From: Plectosphaerella cucumerina
Lineage: Eukaryota; Ascomycota; Sordariomycetes; Glomerellales; Plectosphaerellaceae
Assembly: GCA_020746995.1 (NCBI GenBank)
Contig: JAGPXD010000004.1
Location: 2,914,001 to 2,978,000, forward strand
Direction: 5' to 3'
DNA length: 64,000 nt
Under the pieces are notes generated by a model that saw only the letters and a program-made list of their open reading frames with translations, made no database searches and was not told the origin of the DNA. Shown here piece after piece: positions 11,568-21,683 of this stretch; position 1 is the first letter of the stretch; each line of letters starts with the position of its first letter. The position numbers and the translations under genes are program-made.

Positions 11568-12932
11568 ATGGCTGACAAACACGCGGAGACGTCTCACCAA
11601 TCTCCGGTCCAGTTGCAGGGTCATGGAAACATAACTGTTGCTCAATTCCCCAAGCCCTTTTCTTCCCAGACCAATTCCTCCCCCTCTGCAACTCAATCCG
11701 CTTCCCGCGACACAATGGAGGCAAACAGACTCACTTCGCGACAAACCCCGGCCGCAATTGGCGCTGCTGCCGGCAAGAAGCCCGCCTTTGACTTCAACAG
11801 TCTCATGTCACCGCCCGACCAGATTCCTTTCGACAACTTCAACCACCATGCCGGCCAGTCGGACGCCGCTGACCCCACAACCATCATCGCGCGGGGCGGC
11901 GAGGCCAGCCTGAAGGACGCCAGACCACGGATGCCCATGTCGCCTCCAGTTTCGCCCCAGACTCAAGCCCAGGCTGCTGCTGACGCCGTCGAGGCGACCC
12001 CCCTGACGACCCACGCCATCAAGGACCCCATCCTATACCCCCGGGACGACGTGGTGCCCAGCCCTCCCCAGCAGCCGCTCTTCCCCGCCAGCGAGTCGGT
12101 CCAGCACCGGCGCCTTGTCAGCGAGCACATCGCTCATCGGGACGCCACTCAGTTCCGCAGCTCTGAGCCCCCTCGGCCCGAGGAGTACGAGCTTGCCCTA
12201 CAGGTCAAGTCTCAGGTGCTTAAGATGTACTCACGGGACCGCCTTTCTTGGATGCAGAAGGAGCGAGAGCTACTCGTCAACGATCGGAGGATCAACCACG
12301 ACCGCTGGAACAACAAGCGGTACGCACCCATCGCGCCTGCTAGGCTCGCAGCCAAATCTGCTGCCTCGTCGAGGACGGTGTCCCGGCCTGTCAAGACACC
12401 AACGGCCAAGCCCGACCGCGTCGTCAAGCCGTCGCAGGGCGCCCGCCTCCCTGGCAGCACGACCGTTCGCGCACCCACACGCCCCCAAGGTTCCCCCAAG
12501 GGCCAGGGCCGGCCTCGCAGTACCACACCGGAGCCCGGACGCCGTGTGGTGGCTCCGAATCGCGAGGACCGCGACTTCAACGCCCTCGATGATTTCTGTC
12601 CGCCGCTCGACTCCCTCCCTAATAAGCCCAACAGCCTCAAGGTGGATTGGAAGGGGTCGCCGGTCAACCTGGCCCAAGACCCGCACGCACACCTCCTGCA
12701 CCCTGACGAGCTGAGCCTGGCAGCCAACCTTCGCCTCGACTGCGCGACGTACCTCACCAGCAAGCGGCGCATTTTCATCCGCCGGCGCGACTGCGCGCAA
12801 CACGGCAAGGAGTTCCGCAAGACGGATGCCCAGCAGGCCTGCAAGATTGACGTCAACAAGGCCTCGAAGCTGTGGACCGCCTTCGAGAAGGTCGGCTGGC
12901 TCGACATGCACTGGATCCGCAAGTTCATGTAA
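11568..12932 (+). CDS. SWIRM-domain chromatin protein (Fun19/Laf-like)
   Basis: A single exon from ATG 11568 (context GCCAGCC) to TAA encodes 454 residues. The first 330 residues are low-complexity, rich in Pro, Ser, Ala and Arg. The C-terminus (about 372-454) is a SWIRM domain: LRLDCATYLTSKRRIF, the basic stretch RRRDCAQHGKEFRKTDAQQ, and the final helix KASKLWTAFEKVGWLD. SWIRM domains bind DNA and histone-modifying partners. Stand-alone fungal SWIRM proteins of this type resemble budding-yeast Fun19 and the fission-yeast Laf1/Laf2 subunits of a Clr6 deacetylase complex. The open frame continues upstream to 11445 without another ATG. A nuclear role in histone deacetylation is inferred by family. 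The 6.2 kb upstream region suggests extended regulation. Confidence 0.8.
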   Translation: MADKHAETSHQSPVQLQGHGNITVAQFPKPFSSQTNSSPSATQSASRDTMEANRLTSRQTPAAIGAAAGKKPAFDFNSLMSPPDQIPFDNFNHHAGQSDAADPTTIIARGGEASLKDARPRMPMSPPVSPQTQAQAAADAVEATPLTTHAIKDPILYPRDDVVPSPPQQPLFPASESVQHRRLVSEHIAHRDATQFRSSEPPRPEEYELALQVKSQVLKMYSRDRLSWMQKERELLVNDRRINHDRWNNKRYAPIAPARLAAKSAASSRTVSRPVKTPTAKPDRVVKPSQGARLPGSTTVRAPTRPQGSPKGQGRPRSTTPEPGRRVVAPNREDRDFNALDDFCPPLDSLPNKPNSLKVDWKGSPVNLAQDPHAHLLHPDELSLAANLRLDCATYLTSKRRIFIRRRDCAQHGKEFRKTDAQQACKIDVNKASKLWTAFEKVGWLDMHWIRKFM

Positions 12933-14939
12933 GCGGGCAGTGGCAGCAAGCAGCGCGGGCCATCCGGCATGGCACGAAGCACACGAAGACAGATGACATT
13001 CTCATGTTGCACGACACCCCTCTCCTTATTTATCTGACTACCCCTTTCCTTTGTCTTTTCATATGTCGGACATGGCCGGATATCTCATTTGGGTTCTCGG
13101 ACGGCATCAATTACCCCCCAGCATCTTCCACGTCATCATTGCGTTACGGAATGATTCCCCCCGGTCATACACACAACATATTCTGAGCATTAGGGACTTC
13201 ACATTTTGATACCCGGAGTGCGCGGCAGAGCTCTGATCCCCAGTCATGTCAACCCCACTCCACATTTCTGTTTTTTTCTTCACCATGGCCCCCCCTCTCC
13301 TGATGATTTTTTTGCGGGGTATCACAGCATGTTTGGCGGCGTTTTTGTTTCCACCGAGATTGGACGACGAGGGTGGGTTGGTATATGGCGGGAGAAGTGG
13401 ATGGGGAGAGAGGTCTTGAGGCCTCAGGTGTCATTTCTGGGTAGCAAGGGCTGGATGATCAATTTACGTGGTGGTTTATGAGCAAACTAGAGTGGTGATG
13501 GTGATGAGTCGTGATGTGCATTACGTACAAGGACCGTGGTGATGTCCATGGCGGTGTTGAAGAACTGACGTCGAGTCGAGCACGCGGAAGGGCCCGCGCG
13601 ATGTGCGTCGGTCACGCAGGGGCGGCATGGCATGGCATGGCATCACCCACTCCCCCTGGTCCCTGGTTCCTGGCACGCCGGTTCAGCCCTACAACGGTGA
13701 GCGTGCCTGAGGCAGCTTCGGGCGGGCCGCCCGGTGTGTGAGGGGGGGCGTGTCGATGATCGGACCGGGGGGCGGGGACTCACCGGGCTGCCGGGCACGG
13801 CAAGGGCAGGGAGCAGCGATCTTGGCCTGCGCGGGAACGGGGACCCCACATGGAATATTTGACATGTTGACTCCTGGGGCATCTACGCATGAGATGGGGG
13901 CTTGGTGTTGTTTTTTCCTCGGTGTGTGCCCGTGACGGGGGATTTGGGATGGGGGTTGGGGGAGGAAAAATTTTCACGTCATGGCGCCCTGGACTTGGGG
14001 TTAGCCGGCTTTGGACATGATGCGGGAAGCAATTGATTCAGCAATTGGGAAGACGTGATATCTCGGGCTTGGGTTTCTGGTGTTTTGTTCCCAGGTGTGT
14101 GATTTTTTGCTGGGTGTCGCACTGGTGGCTGGATTGCCACACCAGCGGGCTTCAGAGTTGAGCCAGCTGAGGGGGACGAAGCGGCAGAAAGGCCGATGGA
14201 ATAGCTGATCAATCGATACCTTGATACGGATGGCGATGATATTTTCAGGGAGTGCATTGCTTGAGGGGGCGCGAGTGAGCGCCATCGTGCTTCTGACCCG
14301 GCTTGTCCAGACTCCACGCTCTCGCTCGTTCCGCCGCCAAAACACGTGCGCGCCACGAGCACGCATGTGATGCAACTGGACGCGCACCCTTCCTTATAAC
14401 CCCTCGATTTATTCTACCTTTTACAGACCGTCGGTGTCCCAACGCGACCGCAGTTTAGCGGTAATAATACTGGTGTAATATTGGCACGGCGAGGGGGTTC
14501 GATTCCCCTTCTGAACCGAGTAAAATTCGCCCGCCTCAGCTACTGTGGGTAGGCGGTTTTCTACCCCTCCGGATTCCTGTATAACAGGATGCGCGGAGGG
14601 GGTCTTTTGCTTTTTTTCACATTGCAGCTTTGCCTTCTTGCCTCTATTCGCAGATGGCGCGCCACGCCCGCGGCAGATCACAATGTCACCCTGCCATTTT
14701 CGGACGGCCACGGGCAGGCGGGAGCTAAGAACAAGCTTCACGTCGCGCCGTGCCCCATCCACGTCGGTCCCCTGGCTGCAGATCCTGCACAGCAAATCTT
14801 GCGATTGCGGTGGGGGGCGTGAGCGGGCCCCGGGGGTGTAGGGATAGACCGGTAAAGCTTGTTCACGATGGTACGAGGACGATTGTTGTTGATTGATTCC
14901 ATCAACACTACGGGACTTAATCTTCCTCTCGTGATGCTT
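12933..14939. other. 2 kb convergent spacer with a hairpin cluster
   Basis: The SWIRM gene and the short-chain dehydrogenase gene point toward each other across this spacer. It carries a GGCAT tetra-repeat near 13624-13643 and the hairpin cluster at 14425-14610 (separate entry). No protein-coding frame with coding character was found. Confidence 0.6.
14425..14610 (+). ncRNA. Putative structured RNA with tRNA-like box A/B and serial hairpins
   Basis: Four hairpins follow one another: 14447-14451/14458-14462 (5 bp), 14491-14497/14505-14511 (7 bp, with the tRNA T-loop TTCGATT), 14531-14536/14551-14556 (6 bp, followed by TTTT), and 14564-14571/14594-14601 (8 bp) enclosing 14576-14580/14584-14588. 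An exact pol III box B, GGTTCGATTCC, is at 14496-14506. A box A-like GTTTAGCGGTA lies about 40 bases upstream, as in tRNA-Gly. A TATA-like TTATAA is near 14395 and a T-rich run follows at about 14604-14617. The 5' side does not pair properly with the expected 3' acceptor strand, so this is not an intact tRNA. A pol III-type small RNA, a tRNA pseudogene or a SINE head are the alternatives. Confidence 0.35.
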
Positions 14940-15986
14940 CTACTGTCCCGCGGCGAGAGTGTAGCCCCCGTCCACCGCTACAGTCTGACCGTTGAGGTAT
15001 TGGTTACAAGCCAAGAAAAGGACCGCCTGCGCCATGTCCTCGTCCTTCCCCGGACGTCCAGCAGGTACCACGCCCTCGAACTTTTCCTTCTCCAGGTCGC
15101 TCTTCTGCGTATGGTCCGAATCATCCGTCGTCATCTCGCTCGGGAACACGCCGGGCGCGATGCTGTTGACGCGCACCTTGATGCCAATATTGCCCAACTC
15201 CGCCGCCAGCATCCTGTTGACATGGATCGCCGCGGCCTTGGAAGCGTTGTAAGAGAAATGCCTCTGGGAAGACTTGATCATACCGCTAATACTGCTGATA
15301 TTGATCACCGTCGCGCTCCATCCGTCGTGTCTCTCACTCGACTTCTGCAGCAGCGGCAGCAAGGCGACGGTGACGAAGTAGACGCTCGCGACATTCGTGC
15401 GGTACGTGTTCGTCCAGTCGCCAAACTGCGCCTCTTCGACATCAAACAACTTCGCCTTGACATCGGCCGCCGACGAAGCCTCGGCGATCTCAAACTTTCC
15501 AGAGCTGACGCCGGCATTGTTGACGAGGATGCAGAGACACTTCTCCTTTTCCTCGAGCTGCTTGACCAGCGCCTCGATGCCGTCCTTGCTGCTCACGTCG
15601 CCGGGGATGGCGATGATCTCGCCCGAGATGTTCTTGTTGTACATATCCACGACGCGGTCGAGCTTCTCCCGCGTGCGGCCTGTGATGTAGACTTTTGCGC
15701 CGTTGCTGGCGAGGGCTTGTGTGGCCATGAGACCGATGCCGGAGCCGCCGCCGGTGACGAGGGCGACTTTGCCGGAGAGGTTGAACAGGTTGTCGCGCGT
15801 GAAGTGCGAGTTGCCCTCGGCGCCGGAGGTCTTCTGGCTGGCCATTTTTGGGGATTGGGTGCTGAAATGTGTCGGTCGGGGGGTGGGAAAATGGATGGAG
15901 ATTGGTGTTCTGGTGAAGGTTGTCAAGGGTGCTAGACGGGCGTGGCGGAGGAAGAAACAGCGAGGTGCTGTTCGCGAAAGAATCAT
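14940..15986 (-). CDS. Short-chain dehydrogenase/reductase with possible mitochondrial presequence
   Basis: An uninterrupted frame runs from ATG 15986 to the stop at 14940 and encodes 348 residues. The classical SDR signature is complete: TGGGSGIG (78-85) for NAD(P) binding, NNAG (156-159), catalytic Ser near 231-232, and YNASK with Tyr246 and Lys250. The C-terminal AVDGGYT is typical of the family. Residues 1-47 are Arg/Thr/Pro-rich and lack acidic residues, like a mitochondrial targeting peptide. A second start at Met48 (ATG 15845) would give a cytosolic 301-residue form close to the family's usual length. Either start, or both, may be used. The overall pattern is that of fungal oxoacyl-reductase-like SDRs; the substrate cannot be read from sequence. 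Confidence 0.85.
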   Translation of the reverse strand: MILSRTAPRCFFLRHARLAPLTTFTRTPISIHFPTPRPTHFSTQSPKMASQKTSGAEGNSHFTRDNLFNLSGKVALVTGGGSGIGLMATQALASNGAKVYITGRTREKLDRVVDMYNKNISGEIIAIPGDVSSKDGIEALVKQLEEKEKCLCILVNNAGVSSGKFEIAEASSAADVKAKLFDVEEAQFGDWTNTYRTNVASVYFVTVALLPLLQKSSERHDGWSATVINISSISGMIKSSQRHFSYNASKAAAIHVNRMLAAELGNIGIKVRVNSIAPGVFPSEMTTDDSDHTQKSDLEKEKFEGVVPAGRPGKDEDMAQAVLFLACNQYLNGQTVAVDGGYTLAAGQ

Positions 15987-16571
15987 GACGGACGATTTAC
16001 TTAAGAATCAATTGGCGGGATAAGCTCCTGCTAAGCTTATATATACCCCGCCAGGGTGATGAGTTGACTGTGACGACTTCTGCATCGGCAATGACCTCAA
16101 GATGAGGTCCATGACGACAGCGAGACGGTGATCGCGATCCAGGTCCGAGTCTGGACCTCACTACAGCGGGTGCTACAGGCGGCACGCCCTGAGCAGATCA
16201 AGCTACAGCGTACACGCGCTAACGGGATGCGCCGTAGCGGCAGCCCACCTGCTGTATTCGGCAGCCGCCTCCCTCGTCCACGCCCGTGATTGGCAGAAGG
16301 CGGTGCTAGTCCCGGACGACCTTCTCCGGTGACGGAAAGGCCAGACCAACCTCCTGAACAGACATCGCGACATGCTTCCTCATACGCACCACACATCGTC
16401 ATGAAGCTTTGTTGAGCATCAGGCCCGGCCAGGCCCGGCCCGGCCAATGCTAGCCATAGAATACACCTCCATCCGTCCAGACTGAAGAAAACCGTGGGTA
16501 TTCCCGATACACGTCACATCAAGGTCCGTGATGGCCTCATCCATGACCCGTCCTCGACTCCTCATCATCCC
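15987..16571. other. Spacer upstream of the SDR gene and downstream of the golgin gene
   Basis: This 585 bp between two minus-strand genes must hold the SDR promoter. A short GC-rich run built of GGCCCGGCC units lies at about 16421-16445. Nothing else was recognised. Confidence 0.6.
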
Positions 16572-19500
16572 TCAACGCACCGTCATGTGCTGCACCGCTG
16601 CTCGCCACTTTTGCTCGTCGGCCCTGTAAATATCGTTAGCACTTTTCTTCTTCTTTCCGGATTCTTTCCGGGCCAGCTTGACTCACTTGTTGAACTGCAA
16701 GATCCGTCCGAGCACAGGCACCAGCTGCTCCCGCATCCGGTTGTCCTTCTGCTCCAGGAACTGCAACAGGATCGTCTTGAGGTAGACATTGTCCGTGACA
16801 CCGCCCGCAGGGGTTCCCGCACCGCCAGCCGCAGCGGCCCCGTTGAGGCCTGACCGCGACGAGTCCATTGAGCTGCGTCCTGAGCTGAGACTGGACCCCA
16901 GCTTGGCCTGCACGCCCTTGAACTCCTTGGACATCTTGTCGTAGCGTTGCCGCGCCTCCTCAAGCAGCTTGCGCAGGTCCGCCTTCTGCTTCTCCGCGTC
17001 CCGCACCTGCTGTTCCGACGCATCCAGTGCCGTCCTGAGGTCCGACACGGCTGACCGCATCTCCGACACCTCGGCCTCCGTCTTCTCCTCCAGACCCTCG
17101 AGCTCCTCGCGCCGCTTCCGCCACTCGCGCTCCTTCTCCTCAAGCTCGTCCTTCTCGTTGGCCAGGCCCTTGACTTCGCGCTCCAGGTCGCGCACACGCT
17201 GCTTGAGCTCCTCCGTCTCGCGGGTCTTGCGCCGAGCTACCGTGCTCGACTCGTCCTCGATCCGGTCGCGCTCCTCTATCGCAGCCTCCATCCGTGACCG
17301 CATTTCGCGCACCTTGGTGTCGGCGCGCTCGTCCACGTCCGCCAGCAGCCCGCGCATGCGCTCTGCCTCGCGCGACCGCTCAGCCAGGTGCTTCTGGATC
17401 TCCGCAAGCTCCTCCTCGAGCGACTCGCACTGCGACCGCGACTCCTTGAGCTGTGTCGAAAGCTCTGCCGTCTGGTCGCGCATGCTGCCCAGGAGTCCCT
17501 GCGCGTTGCTGTACTGCTGCGTCTTAAGGCTGGCTTCGTCCTGCAGCGCGCGCTTCTCCTTCTGCAGCCGCTCCACATCCTCCTCGAGCTCCTTAACCCG
17601 CGGTCGGAGTTTCTTGGCCTCTTCGCGAACCTCTTGCAGCTCACGCGTCGCCTTCTCCTCGCGTGCGCTGATCTCAACCTTCTCCGCCTCCGAGCGACGG
17701 AGGTCACGTCCCGCCACTCGCTGCGCGTCCTCCAGCCGCAGCCGCGCGTTCGTCTCGGCAGACAGCTTCTCTCGCGCCGTCTTGAGGTCGCCTTCCCGGT
17801 CGCTGGACTGGCGCTGGGCCTTGGCGAGCTCGGCCTTGAGGTCTTTTTCCTTCTTCTCGAGGTTGCGCAGCTCCGTGTTCTTGGCCGCGAGCTCCTCCTT
17901 GGTCGTCTTGAGCGCCGCAGAGTCCTGGCGGAGGCTCTTCATCTCGGGCTGCGCCTTCTGCAGCACCTCGCGAAGCTCCGTCAGATCCTTGTAGCGGTTC
18001 TGTGCCAGCTGCTGCGCCGCCGCCAGATCCGACTGAAGCGTCGACGCCTTGGACTGCAGCTCCTCGTACTCGCCCTTGAGGGAGTCGTGTGTCGCCTGCA
18101 GCTGCGACGATGCCTCGGCCGAGTTGGCCTGGATGCCCATCTCCTTCTCGAGCTCCTCGATCTTGGCCTTGAGCGCCGCCTTCTCGGCCTCGAGAGTCTT
18201 GATCTTCTCCAACGCCACAACGTGCTCCTGGCCAATGTCGGAGACCTCGTCCCGTAGCGTGTCAATCTCCTCGCGGAGATCCTCCTCGGTCTTGCGCTGC
18301 TTGGCCAGACGCTCGATCCGTGCGTCGCGCTCCGTGACCTCCTCCTTGAGCCTGGCGATCTCCGCCTCAAGTGATTGTGCGTCCACGCCCTTCTGCTCGA
18401 CCACTTCGGGGACTGCGGCCGGCTCGGCAGCCTCTTCCGCTGCCACCTCGGGCGTACCCGCTGTCGCTCCTGCGGCGCCACCCTTTTTCTTTTTCTTGTT
18501 CTTCTTCTTGGAAGAGGCAGAGGGGGCGGCGGCAGCGGCAGCGGCCGGAGCTTCAGCAGCTGGCGCCGCGGGGGCTGTTGGCTTCGGTGTCAGAGCCTGC
18601 GCCGGCTGTGCCTCCAGCTTCTTGGTGAGCTGCGCAATCTTGTCCTCGTCCGCAGACTTGAGCTTCTTCAGTTCGTCAATCGACTCGGTGAGGTTCTTGA
18701 TCTTCTTTTCAGCGTCCTCTTTGGCCTTGGTAAGCTTCGTAACCTGGGCGGTCTGCTCCTTGGTCTTGCCCTCGGACTCGGTGGCCTTGGTCTGCAGGTC
18801 CTTGTTGGTCGTCGTGAGGTTCTTGAGCTCGCCCTCCAGCTTTACCTTGGTCTCGTTGAGCTGTGTCTGTGCGGTCTCAAGCTTCTCTGTGAGAGACTTG
18901 ATCTCGGCATTCCTAGCCTCAAGCTCCTTCTTGAGTGACTCCTGGCCGGCCGACGACTCCCGCAGCTCGCTGGCCTCGCAGGATGCCTTCTCCAGGTTCT
19001 CCACGAGCTCGGCGCTAGACTCCTTGGCCACAGAGAGGTCCTTCTTGAGGGAGGTCACCTCCTTGTTAAGCTTCTCAATCTCCTCGGCCTTGGCAGCCAC
19101 ATCAGCCTGCAGCTGAGGAATCTCGTCGTCGTAGGAGAAGAAGTCGCCGCCCTCATCCTTGACCGGCTCCAGATCAGCGGCCTTCTGCTTCGGCGAGAAG
19201 ATGCCGAGCACCGACTGGACGGGCGACTTGCTGGCTGACAGAGTCCGGGCATGAGAGCTTTCAGTCTCCCCCTGGTCCTTGGCCGGGACTGGCGGCGCGC
19301 TTTCGTCGGCGGTCGTGGCGGCTTCGGCAGGCTTGTCGGACTTCAGAGTCGCGACCTCCTCCTTGAGCGCCGCTACGTCCTTTTCGGATTGCTCGAGCTT
19401 CTTCTTGAACTCGTCCTTCTCGATAGACACCTTCTTGTACTCCTCCATGATGAGCTGCTCCTTCTGCTTCAGCGAGTCAAGGTACTCGACCAGCGCTTCG

Positions 19501-20168
19501 GGCTCCTTGATGGACATGACGCTAGTATGCTCCTTGAGGGCACGCTCGAAGGGTTCGATCGATGTGGCTCGGCCATGCGCGATCCTATAGGACCGAAGAA
19601 GCTCTGAAAGAGTATGGGTTAGTGGATTGATGCAAACCAGATGAATGCGACAGCTTCGTACCGGGATACGTCGCCTCGAGCTTCTCAAGCTTGCGCAGCT
19701 TAGTCCGGATCTCCGGAGTCAGTTCCGCTTTGGGCGTCGCTGAGGCATCCGACTTCTCTGCAGCCTGGCCGTCTGCTGGCGCAGCCTTTTCGTTGTTGTC
19801 CTGCGTGGATCCGTCAGCAGAGGCGGCTGCCTCCGCCCCTCCCTTCTCATCGGTCATGGCGGGCTTCGGAGTGCCGGAGCGGCTCAGATCCTCTCCGTCG
19901 TCAATCACAAAGGCAGCCTCGAAGACGGCCGGGTCGGGGTTGATAGCGCCCTCGGCGGCGGCGGCATCCTTCTGGGCGCGCGTTCGTTTGGTCGGGGTGT
20001 TGCGGGAGGCTGTGGATGCAGAGCGCTGGTTGACAAGGTCTTTGGACCGAGCCTGCTCCTCGGCGATGGTCCGATCGATCGACGCTTTTATTCTCTGGAG
20101 GGGCCGAGTCAGCTGGTGAGGGTGGCCGAGGAGGCGTCGCGATGGCTGGCGCCACGTACCTGGAACAT
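16572..20168 (-). CDS. Golgin with C-terminal GRIP domain (Imh1-like)
   Basis: Four exons were assembled: a 9 nt first exon 20160-20168 (ATG TTC CAG), 20094-19662, 19603-16687 and 16623-16572, with introns of 65, 58 and 63 nt. The product is 1136 residues. It starts MFQRIKASIDRTIAEEQ, followed by an acidic/Ala-rich low-complexity region to about residue 140. A very long coiled coil follows, broken near residue 510 by a poly-Ala and Lys-rich stretch (KKKNKKKKKGG). It ends with a GRIP domain (about 1087-1136; YLKTILLQFLEQKD then VPVLGRILQFNKADEQKW). GRIP domains bind Arl1-GTP on the trans-Golgi, so the protein should tether vesicles there. The last exon is essential: without it the GRIP domain is cut at Lys. 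Heptad-rich sequence makes the antisense frames long; these are shadows. Confidence 0.9.
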
Positions 20169-21004
20169 GGTGATGCCTGGCCCAGGGCCGTATGTTCACG
20201 AGGGAGGCCAGGCAGTGGGTGTTGCGGTTATGAGATGTCAAGTAGAAGCGTCAGCATCGTCGGCAGTCTATCGATGGCTCGTTGTGCCGCGGAGGAAGCG
20301 GAATTGCGATGGTTGTTATGCGGTCGGGTTGGTTGCGACAGAAGATGCTTGGTGGCCTCTTCTGTTCCTTGAGACCCTTTGGAGGTTTGGGACGGCGAGC
20401 TGAGAGCTGCTAGGCGTGTCAAAAGTGGCCCGTGCCAGAACTGTACGGGAGTCTCAGACTGGAAGTCCTGGGGGAGTCCGTGCCAGGCAAGGGTCACTTG
20501 TGGCGTGTGGCTTGTCACGCCACACGACCGGGCCCCTGTGGCGCATACAGGAGATACATCTTCAAGAAGTCAGGCTGGTTTTCAAGAATCATATTCCCCT
20601 TTGGCTCGGTGAAATGTATATCGTGGATCTTACTGATCATATCGGTTATGGAATTACAGTAGGGCTTCAGAAGGAAGTTGTTTTGTCCGGTGTTATAATC
20701 GACCTTGACCGGACTGGCTGAAGCTAAATTTCAGTGAGCCTAGGTGATGTCGACTCCTCGTACTTACGTTACGCCGTCAAAGATCAAAATACCACAAGGC
20801 AAAGTCAAATATATAGCGGAACAGACCGTCAACTACCCCAGGCTTTTAAAAGGGCCTTATTTCTCCCCGAAAAGCCCACGAGATACTGTCCACTTGCCGA
20901 AGCTCTCCCTCAAGTGTACCCTCCAAAGACAGCGAACCATCCCAAGACAGCGAACCATCCCAAGACAGCGAACCTTCCCAAGACAACGAACAACAGATAA
21001 CGAG
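20169..21004. other. Divergent promoter region, golgin / DUF7587-like gene
   Basis: This 836 bp separates the minus-strand golgin start from the plus-strand start at 21005. It contains a perfect 9 bp hairpin at 20499-20524 (8 nt loop) and an 18 bp tandem repeat at 20923-20994 just upstream of the second gene. No coding frame is convincing. Confidence 0.6.
20923..20994 (+). repeat. Four tandem copies of an 18 bp unit in a leader
   Basis: Units start at 20923, 20941, 20959 and 20977, each close to CCCAAGACAGCGAACCAT; the fourth is the most diverged. The array ends 10 bp before the ATG at 21005, so it probably lies in the 5' UTR of the DUF7587-like gene. A multiple-of-three unit keeps the upstream frame open, but no ATG of good context precedes it. 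Confidence 0.85.
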
Positions 21005-21572
21005 ATGGACTTAACCGACACCCCACACCCTCCGCCCTGTTTCTATCGTGTCCAGCATAAGGACTCATTCACCAAATTCGACCACGAATTTGGGTTCTGG
21101 ACACAGACAGGCCGCTACTTGATGAACTATCATCATTGGATCACCCCAAAGAAGTTCCACGAGCATCTCGACTGGAGCAGCCGTCCAGTGCACACCACTC
21201 CTTTCATCTCCGTCTTCGACAACAAAGGCAAGGGGCAGAACTGCTGTCAAGGAATACTCGAGCTGATCTATCTTCATAGCCGACGCGATGAAGCGAGCCC
21301 AGCACCATGTCTCTAGGGGAGACACTCGTGTCATGCTGGCGGAGATCACCACTCGCAGTCTGCGCGAGTCGGTACTTGAGATAAAATCTGGTGGCGACAA
21401 CATGACATATCTGCCCGTGTGGGAAGATCCTGACGGGTACACCTTCATCTCAACCACTGAGCTTCGCCGACACATCGGGGTGCAAGTCTCGCTGAGCCAG
21501 CGATCGGAGTGGTTTGCCATCAATTACATCCCTGCGTGCATGATCCGGGAGACGACCCCCATCGACAAATGA
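21005..21572 (+). CDS. DUF7587-like fungal protein with a GC-AG intron
   Basis: Exon 1 is 21005-21227 and exon 2 is 21280-21572; the product is 171 residues. The joined sequence reads CFYRVQHKDS, then HLDWSSRP, then TPFISVFDNKADAMKRAQHH, and ends in a strand-rich region with YIPACMI. This is the motif order I associate with the fungal DUF7587 family, of unknown function. No GT donor gives a normal-length intron in frame. A GC donor (AAAG|GCAAGG) with acceptor CATAG gives a typical 52 nt intron, a CTGAT branch site and an uninterrupted family motif. The alternatives are a 34 nt GT-AG intron (21246-21279) or a frameshifted pseudogene. No signal peptide is seen. Confidence 0.6.
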
Positions 21573-21683
21573 TCGTTCTGAGTCGGATGGAAACAAGAAG
21601 CTGTGCGTCAAAGCCGTGTAGGCAGTCGGGATAAACCAAAGGCAGCGCTGGGTGCCATGCATGTACAACTCCATAGCCACCCA

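Noticed and set aside
14859..15935. Long plus-strand open frame opposite the SDR gene
   Set aside because: It is an antisense shadow: the minus strand carries every SDR motif in one frame, and the plus-strand product has no domain and a composition set by the SDR codons.
17388..19116. Long plus-strand open frames opposite the golgin
   Set aside because: GC-rich coiled-coil codons (GAG, CTC, AAG) leave the antisense strand open. The products are Leu- or Ser-rich with no domain.
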